Both the position numbers and the translations under genes were made by a program. Source: Enterobacter cloacae (GTDB taxonomy: Bacteria; Pseudomonadota; Gammaproteobacteria; Enterobacterales; Enterobacteriaceae). From it: a stretch of DNA of 64,000 nt. A model generated the notes under the pieces. The model saw only the letters and a list, made by a program, of their open reading frames with translations, ran no database searches and had not been told where the DNA came from. Below are positions 10,850 to 19,813 of the stretch, piece after piece. The first letter of the stretch is position 1; every line of letters begins with the position of its first letter. The stretch is from NCBI RefSeq assembly GCF_011078175.1, contig NZ_JAALCJ010000003.1:186001-250000 (forward strand), in the 5' to 3' direction.

Positions 10850-11416
10850 ATGGGCAACACTAAGTTGGCTAATCCGGCTCCGCTGGGCCTGATGGGTTTT
10901 GGCATGACCACCATTCTGCTGAACCTGCACAATATCGGGATGTTCCCGATGGACGGCATTATCCTGGCGATGGGCATTTTTTACGGCGGTATCGCACAAA
11001 TCTTTGCGGGCCTGCTGGAATATAAGAAAGGCAACACCTTCGGCTTAACCGCCTTTACCTCTTACGGTTCCTTCTGGCTGACCCTCGTCGCGATTCTGCT
11101 GATGCCTAAAATGGGCCTGGCGGAGGCGGCAAACGCCCATTTCCTGGGCGTGTACCTGGGACTGTGGGGCGTGTTCACCCTGTTCATGTTCTTCGGCACT
11201 CTCAAGGCGAACCGCGCGCTGCAATTCGTCTTCCTGAGCCTGACCGTTCTGTTCGCTCTGCTGGCCATCGGCCACCTGGCGGATAACGAAGGCATCGTTC
11301 ACGTTGCCGGCTGGGTGGGTCTGGTGTGCGGCGCAAGCGCAATCTACCTGGCGATGGGTGAAGTGCTGAACGAGCAGTTCGGCCGCACCATTCTACCGAT
11401 TGGTGAAAAACACTGA
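10850..11416 (+). CDS. satP: Succinate-acetate/proton symporter SatP
   Basis: A 188-residue inner-membrane protein of the GPR1/FUN34/YaaH family that imports acetate and succinate with protons. The family signature NPAPLGLMGFGMTT is at residues 6-19 and six hydrophobic helices follow. A GAGG ribosome site lies just before the ATG. Its 3' end overlaps the convergent permease gene by 24 bp, and a 12-bp-arm palindrome sits just past its stop. Confidence 0.96.
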   Translation: MGNTKLANPAPLGLMGFGMTTILLNLHNIGMFPMDGIILAMGIFYGGIAQIFAGLLEYKKGNTFGLTAFTSYGSFWLTLVAILLMPKMGLAEAANAHFLGVYLGLWGVFTLFMFFGTLKANRALQFVFLSLTVLFALLAIGHLADNEGIVHVAGWVGLVCGASAIYLAMGEVLNEQFGRTILPIGEKH

Positions 11417-12715
11417 TCCCTCTGTCGTGCCCGCGTCGCGGGCACGACGTCCCTCTGACTGGCGAAGCCAGATCCCTAATACCAGCCCCATCAACGATAA
11501 CGCCAGCACGTACCACGCGGGAGCGAGGGGTGACATCCCCATGAGCACCGTGACCACAATCGGGGTCAGCCCCCCGAAAATGGCATACGAGACGTTATAA
11601 GAGAAAGAGATCCCGGTGAAACGTACCTCCGGCGGGAAGGCGCGGACCATCACGTACGGTACGGCGCCAACGACGCCCACGCACAGCCCGACGATGCCGT
11701 ACAGCAGGAATAACTGTTCAGGATGGCTGCCCGCCAGATGATAAAACGCCCAGCTTGAGGCGGCCAGCAGCAAACTGCCAACAATAAAGGTTACGCTGGC
11801 ACCGAAGCGATCCGCAGCCAGCCCGGCGGCCAGGCAGCCGAAGCAGAGCATAATGGTCGCGATACTGTCCGCCTGTAACGTCACTGCCGGGGCGAACCCG
11901 TACTGTTTTTGCAGCCAGACCGGCGACATCAAAATCACCACTACGATGCCCGCCGAGAGCAGCCAGGTGAGCAACATCGACACCACCACCGCTTTTTTGT
12001 GGCGCACCACCACGGCTTTGACCGGCAGCTCCTGAGCCAGCGCTTTGCGCTGCTGCATCTCAAGGAAAATCGGCGTCTCCTGCAACCAGCGACGCAGGTA
12101 CATCGCCACCAGACCAAACGCTCCGCCCAGCAGGAACGGTAAACGCCAGCCCCAGTCGTGCACGGCCTGCTGCGTCATGCTGGTGTTTACAATTGTCGCA
12201 ACGACGGAACCGAGCAAAATTCCCACCGTTAACCCCGCGGTTAAGGTGCCGCAGGCGATACCAATGCGGCGCGCCGGAACATGTTCCGCAACAAACACCC
12301 ACGCCCCCGGCACTTCCCCACCGATTGCCGCCCCCTGGAGAATACGCATAAGAAGCAGTAACAACGGGGCGATAATGCCCATCGACTCATAGGTAGGCAA
12401 AAGACCAATCGCCAGCGTCGGCACAGCCATTAGCAGGATACTGAGGGTAAACATCTTCTTGCGCCCAACCAGATCGCCAAAGTGCGCCATGACAATGCCG
12501 CCCAGCGGACGCGCCAGATACCCGGCAGCGAAAATGCCGAAGGTTTGCACCTGTCGCAGCCATTCCGGGATATCCGCCGGGAAGAACAACGCCCCTACTA
12601 CGGCGGCGAAGAAAACAAAGATGATGAAGTCGTAAAACTCCAGCGCGCCGCCCAGAGCGGCGAGCGTGAGGGTTTTGTAATCCTGGCGATTCAGAGGTCG
12701 GGTGTTATGTGACAT
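11393..12715 (-). CDS. MFS transporter, metabolite:H+ symporter (MHS) type
   Basis: A 440-residue major-facilitator protein with 12 predicted membrane segments. The GDLVGRKKMF loop between helices 2 and 3 and GGEVPGAWVFVAEHVPARRIG after helix 4 fit the MHS group (ProP, KgtP, ShiA, citrate carriers). The substrate cannot be told from sequence. In E. coli satP and mog are separated by different genes, so this is an accessory insertion. It stands alone on the lower strand and overlaps convergent satP by 24 bp. Confidence 0.85.
   Translation of the reverse strand: MSHNTRPLNRQDYKTLTLAALGGALEFYDFIIFVFFAAVVGALFFPADIPEWLRQVQTFGIFAAGYLARPLGGIVMAHFGDLVGRKKMFTLSILLMAVPTLAIGLLPTYESMGIIAPLLLLLMRILQGAAIGGEVPGAWVFVAEHVPARRIGIACGTLTAGLTVGILLGSVVATIVNTSMTQQAVHDWGWRLPFLLGGAFGLVAMYLRRWLQETPIFLEMQQRKALAQELPVKAVVVRHKKAVVVSMLLTWLLSAGIVVVILMSPVWLQKQYGFAPAVTLQADSIATIMLCFGCLAAGLAADRFGASVTFIVGSLLLAASSWAFYHLAGSHPEQLFLLYGIVGLCVGVVGAVPYVMVRAFPPEVRFTGISFSYNVSYAIFGGLTPIVVTVLMGMSPLAPAWYVLALSLMGLVLGIWLRQSEGRRARDAGTTEGSVFFTNR
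11424..11448. repeat. Perfect 12-bp-arm inverted repeat at the satP/permease junction
   Basis: GTCGTGCCCGCG (11424-11435) and its exact complement (11437-11448) are separated by one base, 7 bp after the satP stop and inside the permease C-terminal codons (GRRARDAG region). It could end satP transcription, but no T-run follows on the upper strand. Confidence 0.7.
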
Positions 12716-12837
12716 AGCGAACCATTGTGCATGTATTGTGGATTATTTTTTACAGCAATCGTAAAGAAAAAATTACTATATCGTAAATCCATTTACACGC
12801 TACTGCGGCTGACGCTAATGTCACATTTTAATCATTT

Positions 12838-13425
12838 TCAGGAGATTGTTTTGCGGCGAGCGCTTTTGGGGCGAAATGCTGCTACCACTTTATCGTCCGT
12901 CTCGACATACGGTCCGTCAAGCAACTGTATACAATACGGTACGCTTGCAAAGATACCGTGGACGATGACGCTGCCATCCTCCGCTTTCAGTCCTTCCAGC
13001 GTCTCCTTGATGGATTTCGGCTGGCCCGGCAGGTTCAGGATCAGCGCCTGTTTGCGGATCACCCCGACCTGACGGGAAAGAATGGCCGTCGGGACAAAGT
13101 GTAGACTGATCTGACGCATCTGCTCACCGAAGCCCGGCATTTCACGATCGGCGATAGCCAGCGTCGCGTCCGGCGTTACATCGCGGCGCGCAGGGCCGGT
13201 TCCGCCCGTCGTCAGCACAAGGTGACAGCTCATTTCATCCACCAGCTCACACAGGGTCTGCTCGATGATCGGCTGTTCGTCCGGGATCAGGCGAGTCTGG
13301 ATCTCAAACGGGGTGGTTAGCGCACTGCCCAGCCACTCTTCCAGAGCAGGGATGCCTTTATCCTGGTAAACGCCGCTGGAGGCGCGGTCAGAAATCGACA
13401 CTAAGCCGATGCGTAAGGTATTCAT
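12838..13425 (-). CDS. mog: Molybdopterin adenylyltransferase Mog
   Basis: The 195-residue enzyme adenylates molybdopterin before molybdate insertion by MoeA. The nucleotide and pterin site LVLTTGGTGPARRDVTPDAT lies mid-protein and is nearly identical to E. coli Mog. The ATG at 13425 (MNTLRIGLVSISDRASSG) is chosen because it matches the family start; another in-frame ATG lies 15 bp upstream. Monocistronic here, between the permease gene and talB. Confidence 0.96.
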   Translation of the reverse strand: MNTLRIGLVSISDRASSGVYQDKGIPALEEWLGSALTTPFEIQTRLIPDEQPIIEQTLCELVDEMSCHLVLTTGGTGPARRDVTPDATLAIADREMPGFGEQMRQISLHFVPTAILSRQVGVIRKQALILNLPGQPKSIKETLEGLKAEDGSVIVHGIFASVPYCIQLLDGPYVETDDKVVAAFRPKSARRKTIS

Positions 13426-13503
13426 ATCCATTCCATTCAAAAAGTACTGATTAAAGGGAATGATACACGCAGAGGGGAAATTCAGACAGAGTGTGAAAGA
13501 AGT

Positions 13504-13529
13504 AGCGTGACCGGGGACCCGGTCACGCT
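13504..13529 (-). terminator. talB terminator
   Basis: GCGTGACCGG and CCGGTCACGC form a ten-base-pair stem with a four-base loop within 35 bp after the talB stop. The downstream lower strand is only moderately T-rich (TACTTCTTT), so termination may be partial. Confidence 0.75.
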
Positions 13530-13535
13530 GAATGA

Positions 13536-14489
13536 TTACAGCAGGTCGCCGATCATTTTTTCCAGTTTTTCCTGGTCGATAGCAAACTTACGGATACCGT
13601 CCGCCAGTTTATCTACCGCCATTGGATCCTGGTTGTGCTGCCACAGGAACTCGGATTCGGTGATGCGCTCTGGGCGCGCCTTCACTTCGCCGGTGTAGGA
13701 CAGTTTACGCTCGATAGCACCTTCGCTTTCTGCCAGCTCTTTCAGCAGCGCAGGCGCGATGGTCAGGCGGTCACAGCCAGCCAGCTCGATGATTTCACCA
13801 ACGTTACGGAAGCTTGCGCCCATAACAACGGTTTCATAGCCGTGCTGTTTGTAATACTCGTAGATCTCAGTCACGGAAATCACGCCCGGATCTTCAGACG
13901 CCGCATACTCTTTCTTATCGGTGTTGGCTTTGTACCAGTCCAGAATACGGCCCACGAATGGAGAAATCAGGTATACGCCAGCTTCTGCACATGCACGCGC
14001 CTGCGCGAAGGAGAACAGCAGGGTCAGGTTACAGTTGATGCCTTCTTTTTCCAGCTGCTCAGCGGCACGAATGCCCTGCCAGGTAGAGGCCAGTTTGATC
14101 AGGATACGATCGTTGCTGATGCCCGCATCGTTGTACAGTTTGATCAGGCGTTTTGCTTTGGCGATAGAGGCTTCGGTGTCGTAGGAGAGACGAGCATCAA
14201 CTTCGGTAGAGATACGGCCAGGAACGAGTTTCAGGATTTCCAGACCGATATTCACTGCCAGTTTGTCAGTGGCGTCCACAACCTGCTGCGCGCGGTCATT
14301 GCTCTGTGCTTTCGCCCAGGTCACCGCTTCGTCGATCAGTTTGCGATACTCAGGGATCTGCGCGGCGTTAAGGATCAGAGAAGGGTTGGTTGTGGCATCC
14401 TGCGGCTGGTACAGCTTCATTGCCGCGATATCTCCGGTGTCAGCGACGACAGTGGTGAACTGACGAAGGGAGGTCAATTTATCCGTCAT
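13536..14489 (-). CDS. talB: Transaldolase B
   Basis: The 317-residue class I transaldolase moves a dihydroxyacetone unit between sedoheptulose-7-phosphate and glyceraldehyde-3-phosphate in the pentose phosphate pathway. The Schiff-base Lys132 is in [12 protein letters not shown], and the family N-terminal pattern [10 protein letters not shown] is at residues 31-40. Length equals E. coli TalB. Followed by its own hairpin terminator. Confidence 0.98.
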   Translation of the reverse strand: MTDKLTSLRQFTTVVADTGDIAAMKLYQPQDATTNPSLILNAAQIPEYRKLIDEAVTWAKAQSNDRAQQVVDATDKLAVNIGLEILKLVPGRISTEVDARLSYDTEASIAKAKRLIKLYNDAGISNDRILIKLASTWQGIRAAEQLEKEGINCNLTLLFSFAQARACAEAGVYLISPFVGRILDWYKANTDKKEYAASEDPGVISVTEIYEYYKQHGYETVVMGASFRNVGEIIELAGCDRLTIAPALLKELAESEGAIERKLSYTGEVKARPERITESEFLWQHNQDPMAVDKLADGIRKFAIDQEKLEKMIGDLL

Positions 14490-14751
14490 GATAGTGTTTC
14501 TCTTTTAACGTGCCCTGGATAATTCACACTACCGACAGCTTGCCAGCAGCGGAAAAATGACAGGTTTACTTGTTAGGGGGATGTAACCGGTCTGCCCTGA
14601 TGATAACACGAGTGAGAGGCAGCGCAACCGCAGACAGTGCGCTTAGGCAGAGTATGATAAACTCAGAATATTAACAGGCTGCTAAGTAACGGCATGCACA
14701 ATCAGTGGTAGCGCTTACATATTCACGTTGGCATCAACAAGAGGGACGTTA

Positions 14752-16185
14752 GTGCCTGATTTCTTTTTCTTTATTAACGAAGTCCTGTGGGGTTCGATCA
14801 TGATATACCTGCTTTCAGGAGCAGGTATCTGGTTTACCTGGCGCAGCGGCCTGATTCAGTTTCGCTATATTCGCAAATTTGGCAGAAGTCTGAAAAATAG
14901 CGTCACCCCGCAACCGGGCGGGCTGACCTCTTTTCAGGCGCTCTGTACCAGCCTGGCCGCACGCGTCGGAAGCGGTAACCTGGCCGGTGTCGCACTGGCG
15001 ATCGGCGCGGGCGGTCCGGGCGCGGTATTCTGGATGTGGGTGACGGCGATTATCGGCATGGCCACCTCCTTTGCAGAGTGCTCACTTGCGCAACTCTACA
15101 AAGAAAAAGACAGCAAAGGTCAGTTTCGCGGCGGTCCTGCCTGGTATATGGCTCGCGGGCTGGGAATGCGCTGGATGGGCGTGCTGTTCTCCATTTTTTT
15201 ACTGATTGCCTATGGCCTTATTTTCAATACCGTTCAGGCAAATTCCGTCGCCCACGCGCTACGTTTCGCCTTCAATTGTCCGGAGTGGCTGACGGGCGGC
15301 GCGCTTGCCCTTCTCACCCTGTTGACGATTGTGACCGGGCTCAAAGGAGTTGCCCGCCTGATGCAGTGGCTGGTTCCGCTGATGGCGCTGCTGTGGGTGT
15401 CCACCAGCCTGCTGGTATGCGCGATACATATCGACGAGGTGCCGAACGTTATCGCCACCATCTTCAAAAGCGCGTTCGGCTGGCGCGAAGCAGCTTCCGG
15501 CGCGCTGGGTTACACCCTTAGTCAGGCACTCGCCGCGGGGTTTCAGCGGGGCATGTTCTCTAACGAAGCGGGGATGGGGTCTACGCCGAATGCCGCTGCC
15601 GCGGCCGCATCCTGGCCCCCGCATCCCGCCGCGCAGGGCATTGTGCAGATGATTGGCGTCTTCACAGACACCATTGTTATCTGTTCCGCCAGCGCGATGA
15701 TAGTACTGTTGGCCGGTGCTGCTGAACATACATCCGGCAGTACGACAGGTATTCAGTGGGTACAACAGGCGCTGGTATCCCTCGTCGGCGGCTGGGGCGC
15801 AGGCCTTGTCGCACTTGTCGTGGGGCTGTTTGCCTTCAGTTCTATTGCGGTGAACTATATCTATGCCGAAAACAACCTTATCTTCCTGAAGGTTAATTCG
15901 CATCTGGCCCGCAACATGCTTCGCGGGGGGATGCTGGCGATGGTGATCGTCGGCTCCCTGCTCAGCATGCCGATGCTCTGGCAAATAGCGGATGTCATTA
16001 TGGCGTTGATGGCAATCACTAACCTGACGGCAATTTTGCTCCTTTCACCGGTGGTGGCACTGATCGCGCGGGATTATCTGCGTCAGCGCAAGCTTGGCGT
16101 TCAGCCCGTATTCGAAGCCTCACGCTATCCCGAAATCGAGTCACAAATTGCCCCTGGCTCCTGGGATGATTTGCCGCGGCAATAA
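14752..16185 (+). CDS. yaaJ: Sodium:alanine/glycine symporter family protein YaaJ
   Basis: A 477-residue AGCS-family (amino acid carrier) permease with about ten membrane segments. Family signatures GGLTSFQALCTSLAARVGSGNLAGVALA and FQRGMFSNEAGMGSTPNAAAAA are present in order. I choose the GTG at 14752 (VPDFFFF) because it matches the E. coli start MPDFFS and has GAGGGA 7-12 bases before it; an in-frame TTG 24 bp upstream is less likely. Presumed to import alanine or glycine with sodium; the substrate is not proven for YaaJ. Confidence 0.93.
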   Translation: MPDFFFFINEVLWGSIMIYLLSGAGIWFTWRSGLIQFRYIRKFGRSLKNSVTPQPGGLTSFQALCTSLAARVGSGNLAGVALAIGAGGPGAVFWMWVTAIIGMATSFAECSLAQLYKEKDSKGQFRGGPAWYMARGLGMRWMGVLFSIFLLIAYGLIFNTVQANSVAHALRFAFNCPEWLTGGALALLTLLTIVTGLKGVARLMQWLVPLMALLWVSTSLLVCAIHIDEVPNVIATIFKSAFGWREAASGALGYTLSQALAAGFQRGMFSNEAGMGSTPNAAAAAASWPPHPAAQGIVQMIGVFTDTIVICSASAMIVLLAGAAEHTSGSTTGIQWVQQALVSLVGGWGAGLVALVVGLFAFSSIAVNYIYAENNLIFLKVNSHLARNMLRGGMLAMVIVGSLLSMPMLWQIADVIMALMAITNLTAILLLSPVVALIARDYLRQRKLGVQPVFEASRYPEIESQIAPGSWDDLPRQ

Positions 16186-16251
16186 CAGCTATCGATCAAT
16201 TCAGGGCGATTTTTTGTTAAAGTCGCTCTAAATTTCCTGCAAGGACTGGAT

Positions 16252-17025
16252 ATGCTGATTCTGATTTCACCTGCCAAAACGCTCGACTACCAGAGCCCGC
16301 TCGCCACTGAGCGTTATACCCAGCCGGAATTGCTGGACTACTCGCAACAGTTGATCCACGAAGCGCGTAAGCTTTCGGCTCCGCAGATCGCCTCGCTGAT
16401 GAGCATCAGCGATAAACTCGCCGACCTCAACGCTACCCGTTTCCACGACTGGCAGCCTGACTTCACGCCCGCTAACGCCCGCCAGGCGCTGCTGGCCTTT
16501 AAAGGTGACGTCTACACGGGCCTGCAAGCAGAAACGTTTAGCGAAGCCGATTTCGATTTTGCCCAGCAGCATCTGCGCATGTTATCCGGCCTGTACGGGG
16601 TGCTGCGCCCGCTGGATCTGATGCAGCCGTATCGTCTGGAGATGGGTATCCGCCTGGAAAACGCCAAAGGTAAAGATCTGTACCAGTTCTGGGGCGATGT
16701 CATTACCGACAAGCTTAACGCGGCGCTGCAAGCCCAGGGGGACAACGTGGTGATCAACCTGGCCTCCGATGAGTACTTCAAATCGGTGAAGCCGAAAAAG
16801 CTGGATGCGGACATTATCAAGCCGGTATTCCTCGACGAGAAAAACGGCAAATTTAAAGTGATCAGCTTCTACGCCAAGAAAGCGCGCGGGTTGATGAGCC
16901 GCTTCATCATTCAGAACCGCCTGACGAAACCGGAGCAGCTCACCGGCTTTAACAGTGAAGGGTATTTCTTCGACGAGGCATCGTCAGGAAAAAACGAACT
17001 GGTGTTTAAGCGTCACGAGCAATAA
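16252..17025 (+). CDS. yaaA: Peroxide-stress protein YaaA (DUF328)
   Basis: A 257-residue cytosolic protein, almost collinear with E. coli YaaA. In E. coli it is OxyR-induced and lowers intracellular free iron during hydrogen peroxide stress, limiting Fenton damage. Structures show a DNA-binding-like fold with a helix-hairpin-helix motif. Starts [16 protein letters not shown]. It lies 66 bp after yaaJ and ends in a strong hairpin shared with convergent yaaX. Confidence 0.95.
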   Translation: MLILISPAKTLDYQSPLATERYTQPELLDYSQQLIHEARKLSAPQIASLMSISDKLADLNATRFHDWQPDFTPANARQALLAFKGDVYTGLQAETFSEADFDFAQQHLRMLSGLYGVLRPLDLMQPYRLEMGIRLENAKGKDLYQFWGDVITDKLNAALQAQGDNVVINLASDEYFKSVKPKKLDADIIKPVFLDEKNGKFKVISFYAKKARGLMSRFIIQNRLTKPEQLTGFNSEGYFFDEASSGKNELVFKRHEQ

Positions 17026-17026
17026 A

Positions 17027-17056
17027 AGACAACCCCGCCAGCTGGCGGGGTTTGTG
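17027..17056. terminator. Bidirectional terminator between yaaA and yaaX
   Basis: AACCCCGCCA and TGGCGGGGTT form a ten-base-pair stem with a two-base gap (17031-17052), beginning six bases after the yaaA stop and just before the convergent yaaX stop. T-runs or A-runs on either side suit both directions. Confidence 0.85.
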
Positions 17057-17344
17057 TTAATGGTGCTTCCGGTCCGGGCCCGGGCGACGATCGTCATGTC
17101 GGTGATGATCGTCACGATTGTGATGTTCATCGTGCGGACGCCAGTGGTTATCGCGCCAGTCATAGTGCGCTTTCCACCAGTCATGGTCGCGCCAGCGGCC
17201 GCCATCCCAGTAGTGCCCGTTATTATCCCGATCGCCAATTTGCAGTTTTACCGCTGGCACGAGGGTGATCTCAGCTGCCTGCACCGCCATGGGAGCGACC
17301 AGCATCAGTGAAAGCGCGATAAGTGCAGGTTTCAGCGTAGACAT
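17057..17344 (-). CDS. yaaX: Small secreted His/Asp-rich DUF2502 protein YaaX
   Basis: A 95-residue protein with a clear signal peptide (residues 1-23, cut after VQA). The mature part starts [19 protein letters not shown], then [12 protein letters not shown] and an extremely His-, Asp- and Arg-rich tail that suggests metal binding. E. coli YaaX and YpeC share the first two parts. Function unknown; periplasmic location is inferred from the signal peptide. Confidence 0.85.
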   Translation of the reverse strand: MSTLKPALIALSLMLVAPMAVQAAEITLVPAVKLQIGDRDNNGHYWDGGRWRDHDWWKAHYDWRDNHWRPHDEHHNRDDHHRHDDRRPGPDRKHH

Positions 17345-17508
17345 AGGTGACTCCTTATTCTTCTTGCCCAGCGTGGGCCGATGTAAGGAGAGTACGCGAT
17401 GGGAACGGGGGATGTTATTCTCTGCAATCCTAAACGCTAAGTGACCGCATTTAATGGGAATTCCTGCTTTTTTCCTGCTGTTTTTCTCCTTAATTTCTTC
17501 ATAAAAAA

Positions 17509-17585
17509 GCCGGGTGGCGACTTCGCCTTACCCGGCCTACGATTGCGGATTTTGCAGGCCCGGTCAGGCGTCGCCGCCACCGGGC
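17509..17585. repeat. REP pair (BIME) downstream of thrC
   Basis: Two inverted REP-type palindromes (GCCGGGTGGCGACTTCGCC...ACCCGGC, then GGCCCGGTCAGGCGTCGCC...CACCGGGC) immediately follow the thr operon. They may stabilise the 3' end of the thr mRNA. No separate intrinsic terminator is seen after thrC. Confidence 0.85.
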
Positions 17586-17592
17586 AACAAAC

Positions 17593-18879
17593 TCACGCGC
17601 GGGTCATCATCAGCTTACGCAGCGCGGCAAAATCTGCCGGCAGCTCATGAGACAGCAGCGGCAGATCGGCGCGCTCGGCCAGCTCTTTTGGCAGCGGCAG
17701 CGTTTCGCCCAGAATCGCTTCCACGCTCTCCTTAAACTTCGCCGGATGGGCGGTGCCGAGGAACAGGCCATACTCACCCGGTTGAAGCTGATCGCGCAGG
17801 GCGCGATAGGCAATTGCCGCGTGCGGTTCAGAGGTATACCCCACCGCCTTCAGCTCGCGCATGGTGGCTTTAGTGGTTTCGTCCGTCACCGCGGCGTAGC
17901 CCAGATCGCCCAGACGCCAGACCTTACGGCGGAACAGCTCTTCCACGCGCGGCCAGTTGTTAGGCTGTGACACATCCATCGCATTGGAGAGCGTCGCCTG
18001 CGTCGCGTTCGGTGCCCATTTGCCGTCTTTCAGGAAGCGCGGCACGGTGTCGTTGGCGTTGGTGGCGGCGATAAAGCGCTTCACCGGCAGACCGAGCGAT
18101 TTCGCCAGCAGTCCCGCCGTCAGGTCACCGAAGTTACCGCTCGGTACGGAAATCACCAGCTGATTGCGCGCTTCCTGCGGCAGCTGCGCAACCGCTTCGA
18201 AGTAGTAGCAAATCTGCGCCAGCAGACGGCTGATGTTGATGGAGTTGGCGGAGTTCAGCCCCAGAGCCACCTTCAGCTCTTCATCATCGAAGGCCTGCTT
18301 GACCAGCGCCTGGCAGGCATCGAAATCGCCGTCGATCGCCACGGTCTCAATGTTCCCGCCGAGCGTACAGAACAGTTTTTCCTGAAGCGGGCTGATTTTG
18401 CCTTTCGGATAGAGGATCACTACGCGGACATTTTTCAGGCCGTAGAACGCATGGGCCACCGCCGCACCGGTATCACCCGAGGTCGCAGTCAGGATGGTCA
18501 CCGGTTTGTCGCCGCTAATGTGGGTCAACATCTGGGCCATAAAGCGACCGCCGAAATCTTTGAACGCCAGCGTCGGGCCGTGGAACAGCTCCAGACAGCC
18601 AACGTCAGGCTCCACCTGTTTCACCGGCGCCGGGAAAGCAAACGCCGCGCGCACGCGCTCTTCGAGCAGCTCCTGAGGGATTTCGTCGCCGATAAACGCA
18701 GACAAAATTTTGGTGCTGCGGGTGACAAAGTCCTGTTTCAGCAGCTCATCAATGTCGGTCAGCTGAAATTCCGGCAGGTCGTGGGGGAAGAACAGCCCCT
18801 GATTTTTGCCCAAACCCTGAGTTACCGCCTGCGCGAAGCTGACCTGCTCGTTATGATCTTTAAGGTTGTAGAGTTTCAT
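17593..18879 (-). CDS. thrC: Threonine synthase
   Basis: The 428-residue PLP enzyme converts O-phosphohomoserine to threonine, the last pathway step. The PLP lysine is Lys107 in HGPTLAFKDFGGRF; SGDTGAA and PSGNFGDLTAG bind phosphate groups. Length equals E. coli ThrC. It starts 3 bp after thrB ends, so translation is likely coupled. Last gene of thrLABC. Confidence 0.99.
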   Translation of the reverse strand: MKLYNLKDHNEQVSFAQAVTQGLGKNQGLFFPHDLPEFQLTDIDELLKQDFVTRSTKILSAFIGDEIPQELLEERVRAAFAFPAPVKQVEPDVGCLELFHGPTLAFKDFGGRFMAQMLTHISGDKPVTILTATSGDTGAAVAHAFYGLKNVRVVILYPKGKISPLQEKLFCTLGGNIETVAIDGDFDACQALVKQAFDDEELKVALGLNSANSINISRLLAQICYYFEAVAQLPQEARNQLVISVPSGNFGDLTAGLLAKSLGLPVKRFIAATNANDTVPRFLKDGKWAPNATQATLSNAMDVSQPNNWPRVEELFRRKVWRLGDLGYAAVTDETTKATMRELKAVGYTSEPHAAIAYRALRDQLQPGEYGLFLGTAHPAKFKESVEAILGETLPLPKELAERADLPLLSHELPADFAALRKLMMTRA

Positions 18880-18882
18880 TCG

Positions 18883-19812
18883 TTATCCCAGTACTCGTGC
18901 GCCAGCCGTGTCCAGACGGCAAATATGAACAAAGCCTTCCTGATTTTGCAGGTAGTGTTTAGAGAGCCAGTCCGCCACGCGCTGCGCGGTGTCAGGCTTG
19001 TCGCATAAAGCGAACAGCGTCGGGCCGGAGCCGGAGATGCCGCACGCCTGTGCCCCGATATCCATGGATGCCTGTCGCGCGTCGTTAAAGCCCGGCAGCA
19101 GCTTCGTGCGATACGGCTCGGCAATGACGTCTTTCATCAGTTTCGCCGCCAGCTGCGGCTGACGGGTGTAGCAGGCGTGAATAAAGCCTGCCAGATGACG
19201 CCCGTGGGCGATACAGTCCTGACGACGATACTGCGCCGGCAGGATCGCACGCGCTTCGGCGGTAGAAACTTTAATGCCCGGATAGGCCAGCACCCACAGC
19301 CACTCATCAAACCCTGGCACCTGCTGGCTGATGATGCCATTTTCTTCAATCATCAGCTGCATGCCGCCGAGGAAGCACGGCGCCACGTTATCATAATGAA
19401 TGCTGCCGGAGATGCGCCCCTCCAGCTCGCCCATCAGCGCCAGCAGACGGCTGATGTTCAGCGGCTTGCCGCAGTGCTCGTTCATCGCCACCAGCGCGGC
19501 GACTACCGAGCAGGCGCTCGAGCCCAGCCCCGAACCAATTGGCATGCTTTTTTCCAGCGTCATGGCGACCGGCACGTTTTTGCCGATCTCCTGACAGAAG
19601 CGTTCCCAGCACTGATAGACGATATTCTCGCGTGGTTCAGAAGGCAGCTTACTGGCGAAACGGCCGACGTTAGTCAGGCTGAAGCGCTCTGCCGCCTCAA
19701 CCGTTACCGTATCGCCCAGCAGTGAACCATCCACCGGCGTTACCGCCGCGCCCAGCACGTCAAATCCGACGCTCATATTGGCGCTGGAAGCCGGGGCATA
19801 TACTTTAACCAT
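18883..19812 (-). CDS. thrB: Homoserine kinase
   Basis: The 309-residue GHMP-family kinase phosphorylates homoserine. The ATP loop [21 protein letters not shown] is at about residues 90-110, and the C-terminal [14 protein letters not shown] glycine motif is present. It begins one base after the end of thrA, the tight spacing typical of this operon. Confidence 0.98.
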   Translation of the reverse strand: MVKVYAPASSANMSVGFDVLGAAVTPVDGSLLGDTVTVEAAERFSLTNVGRFASKLPSEPRENIVYQCWERFCQEIGKNVPVAMTLEKSMPIGSGLGSSACSVVAALVAMNEHCGKPLNISRLLALMGELEGRISGSIHYDNVAPCFLGGMQLMIEENGIISQQVPGFDEWLWVLAYPGIKVSTAEARAILPAQYRRQDCIAHGRHLAGFIHACYTRQPQLAAKLMKDVIAEPYRTKLLPGFNDARQASMDIGAQACGISGSGPTLFALCDKPDTAQRVADWLSKHYLQNQEGFVHICRLDTAGARVLG

Positions 19813-19813
19813 C

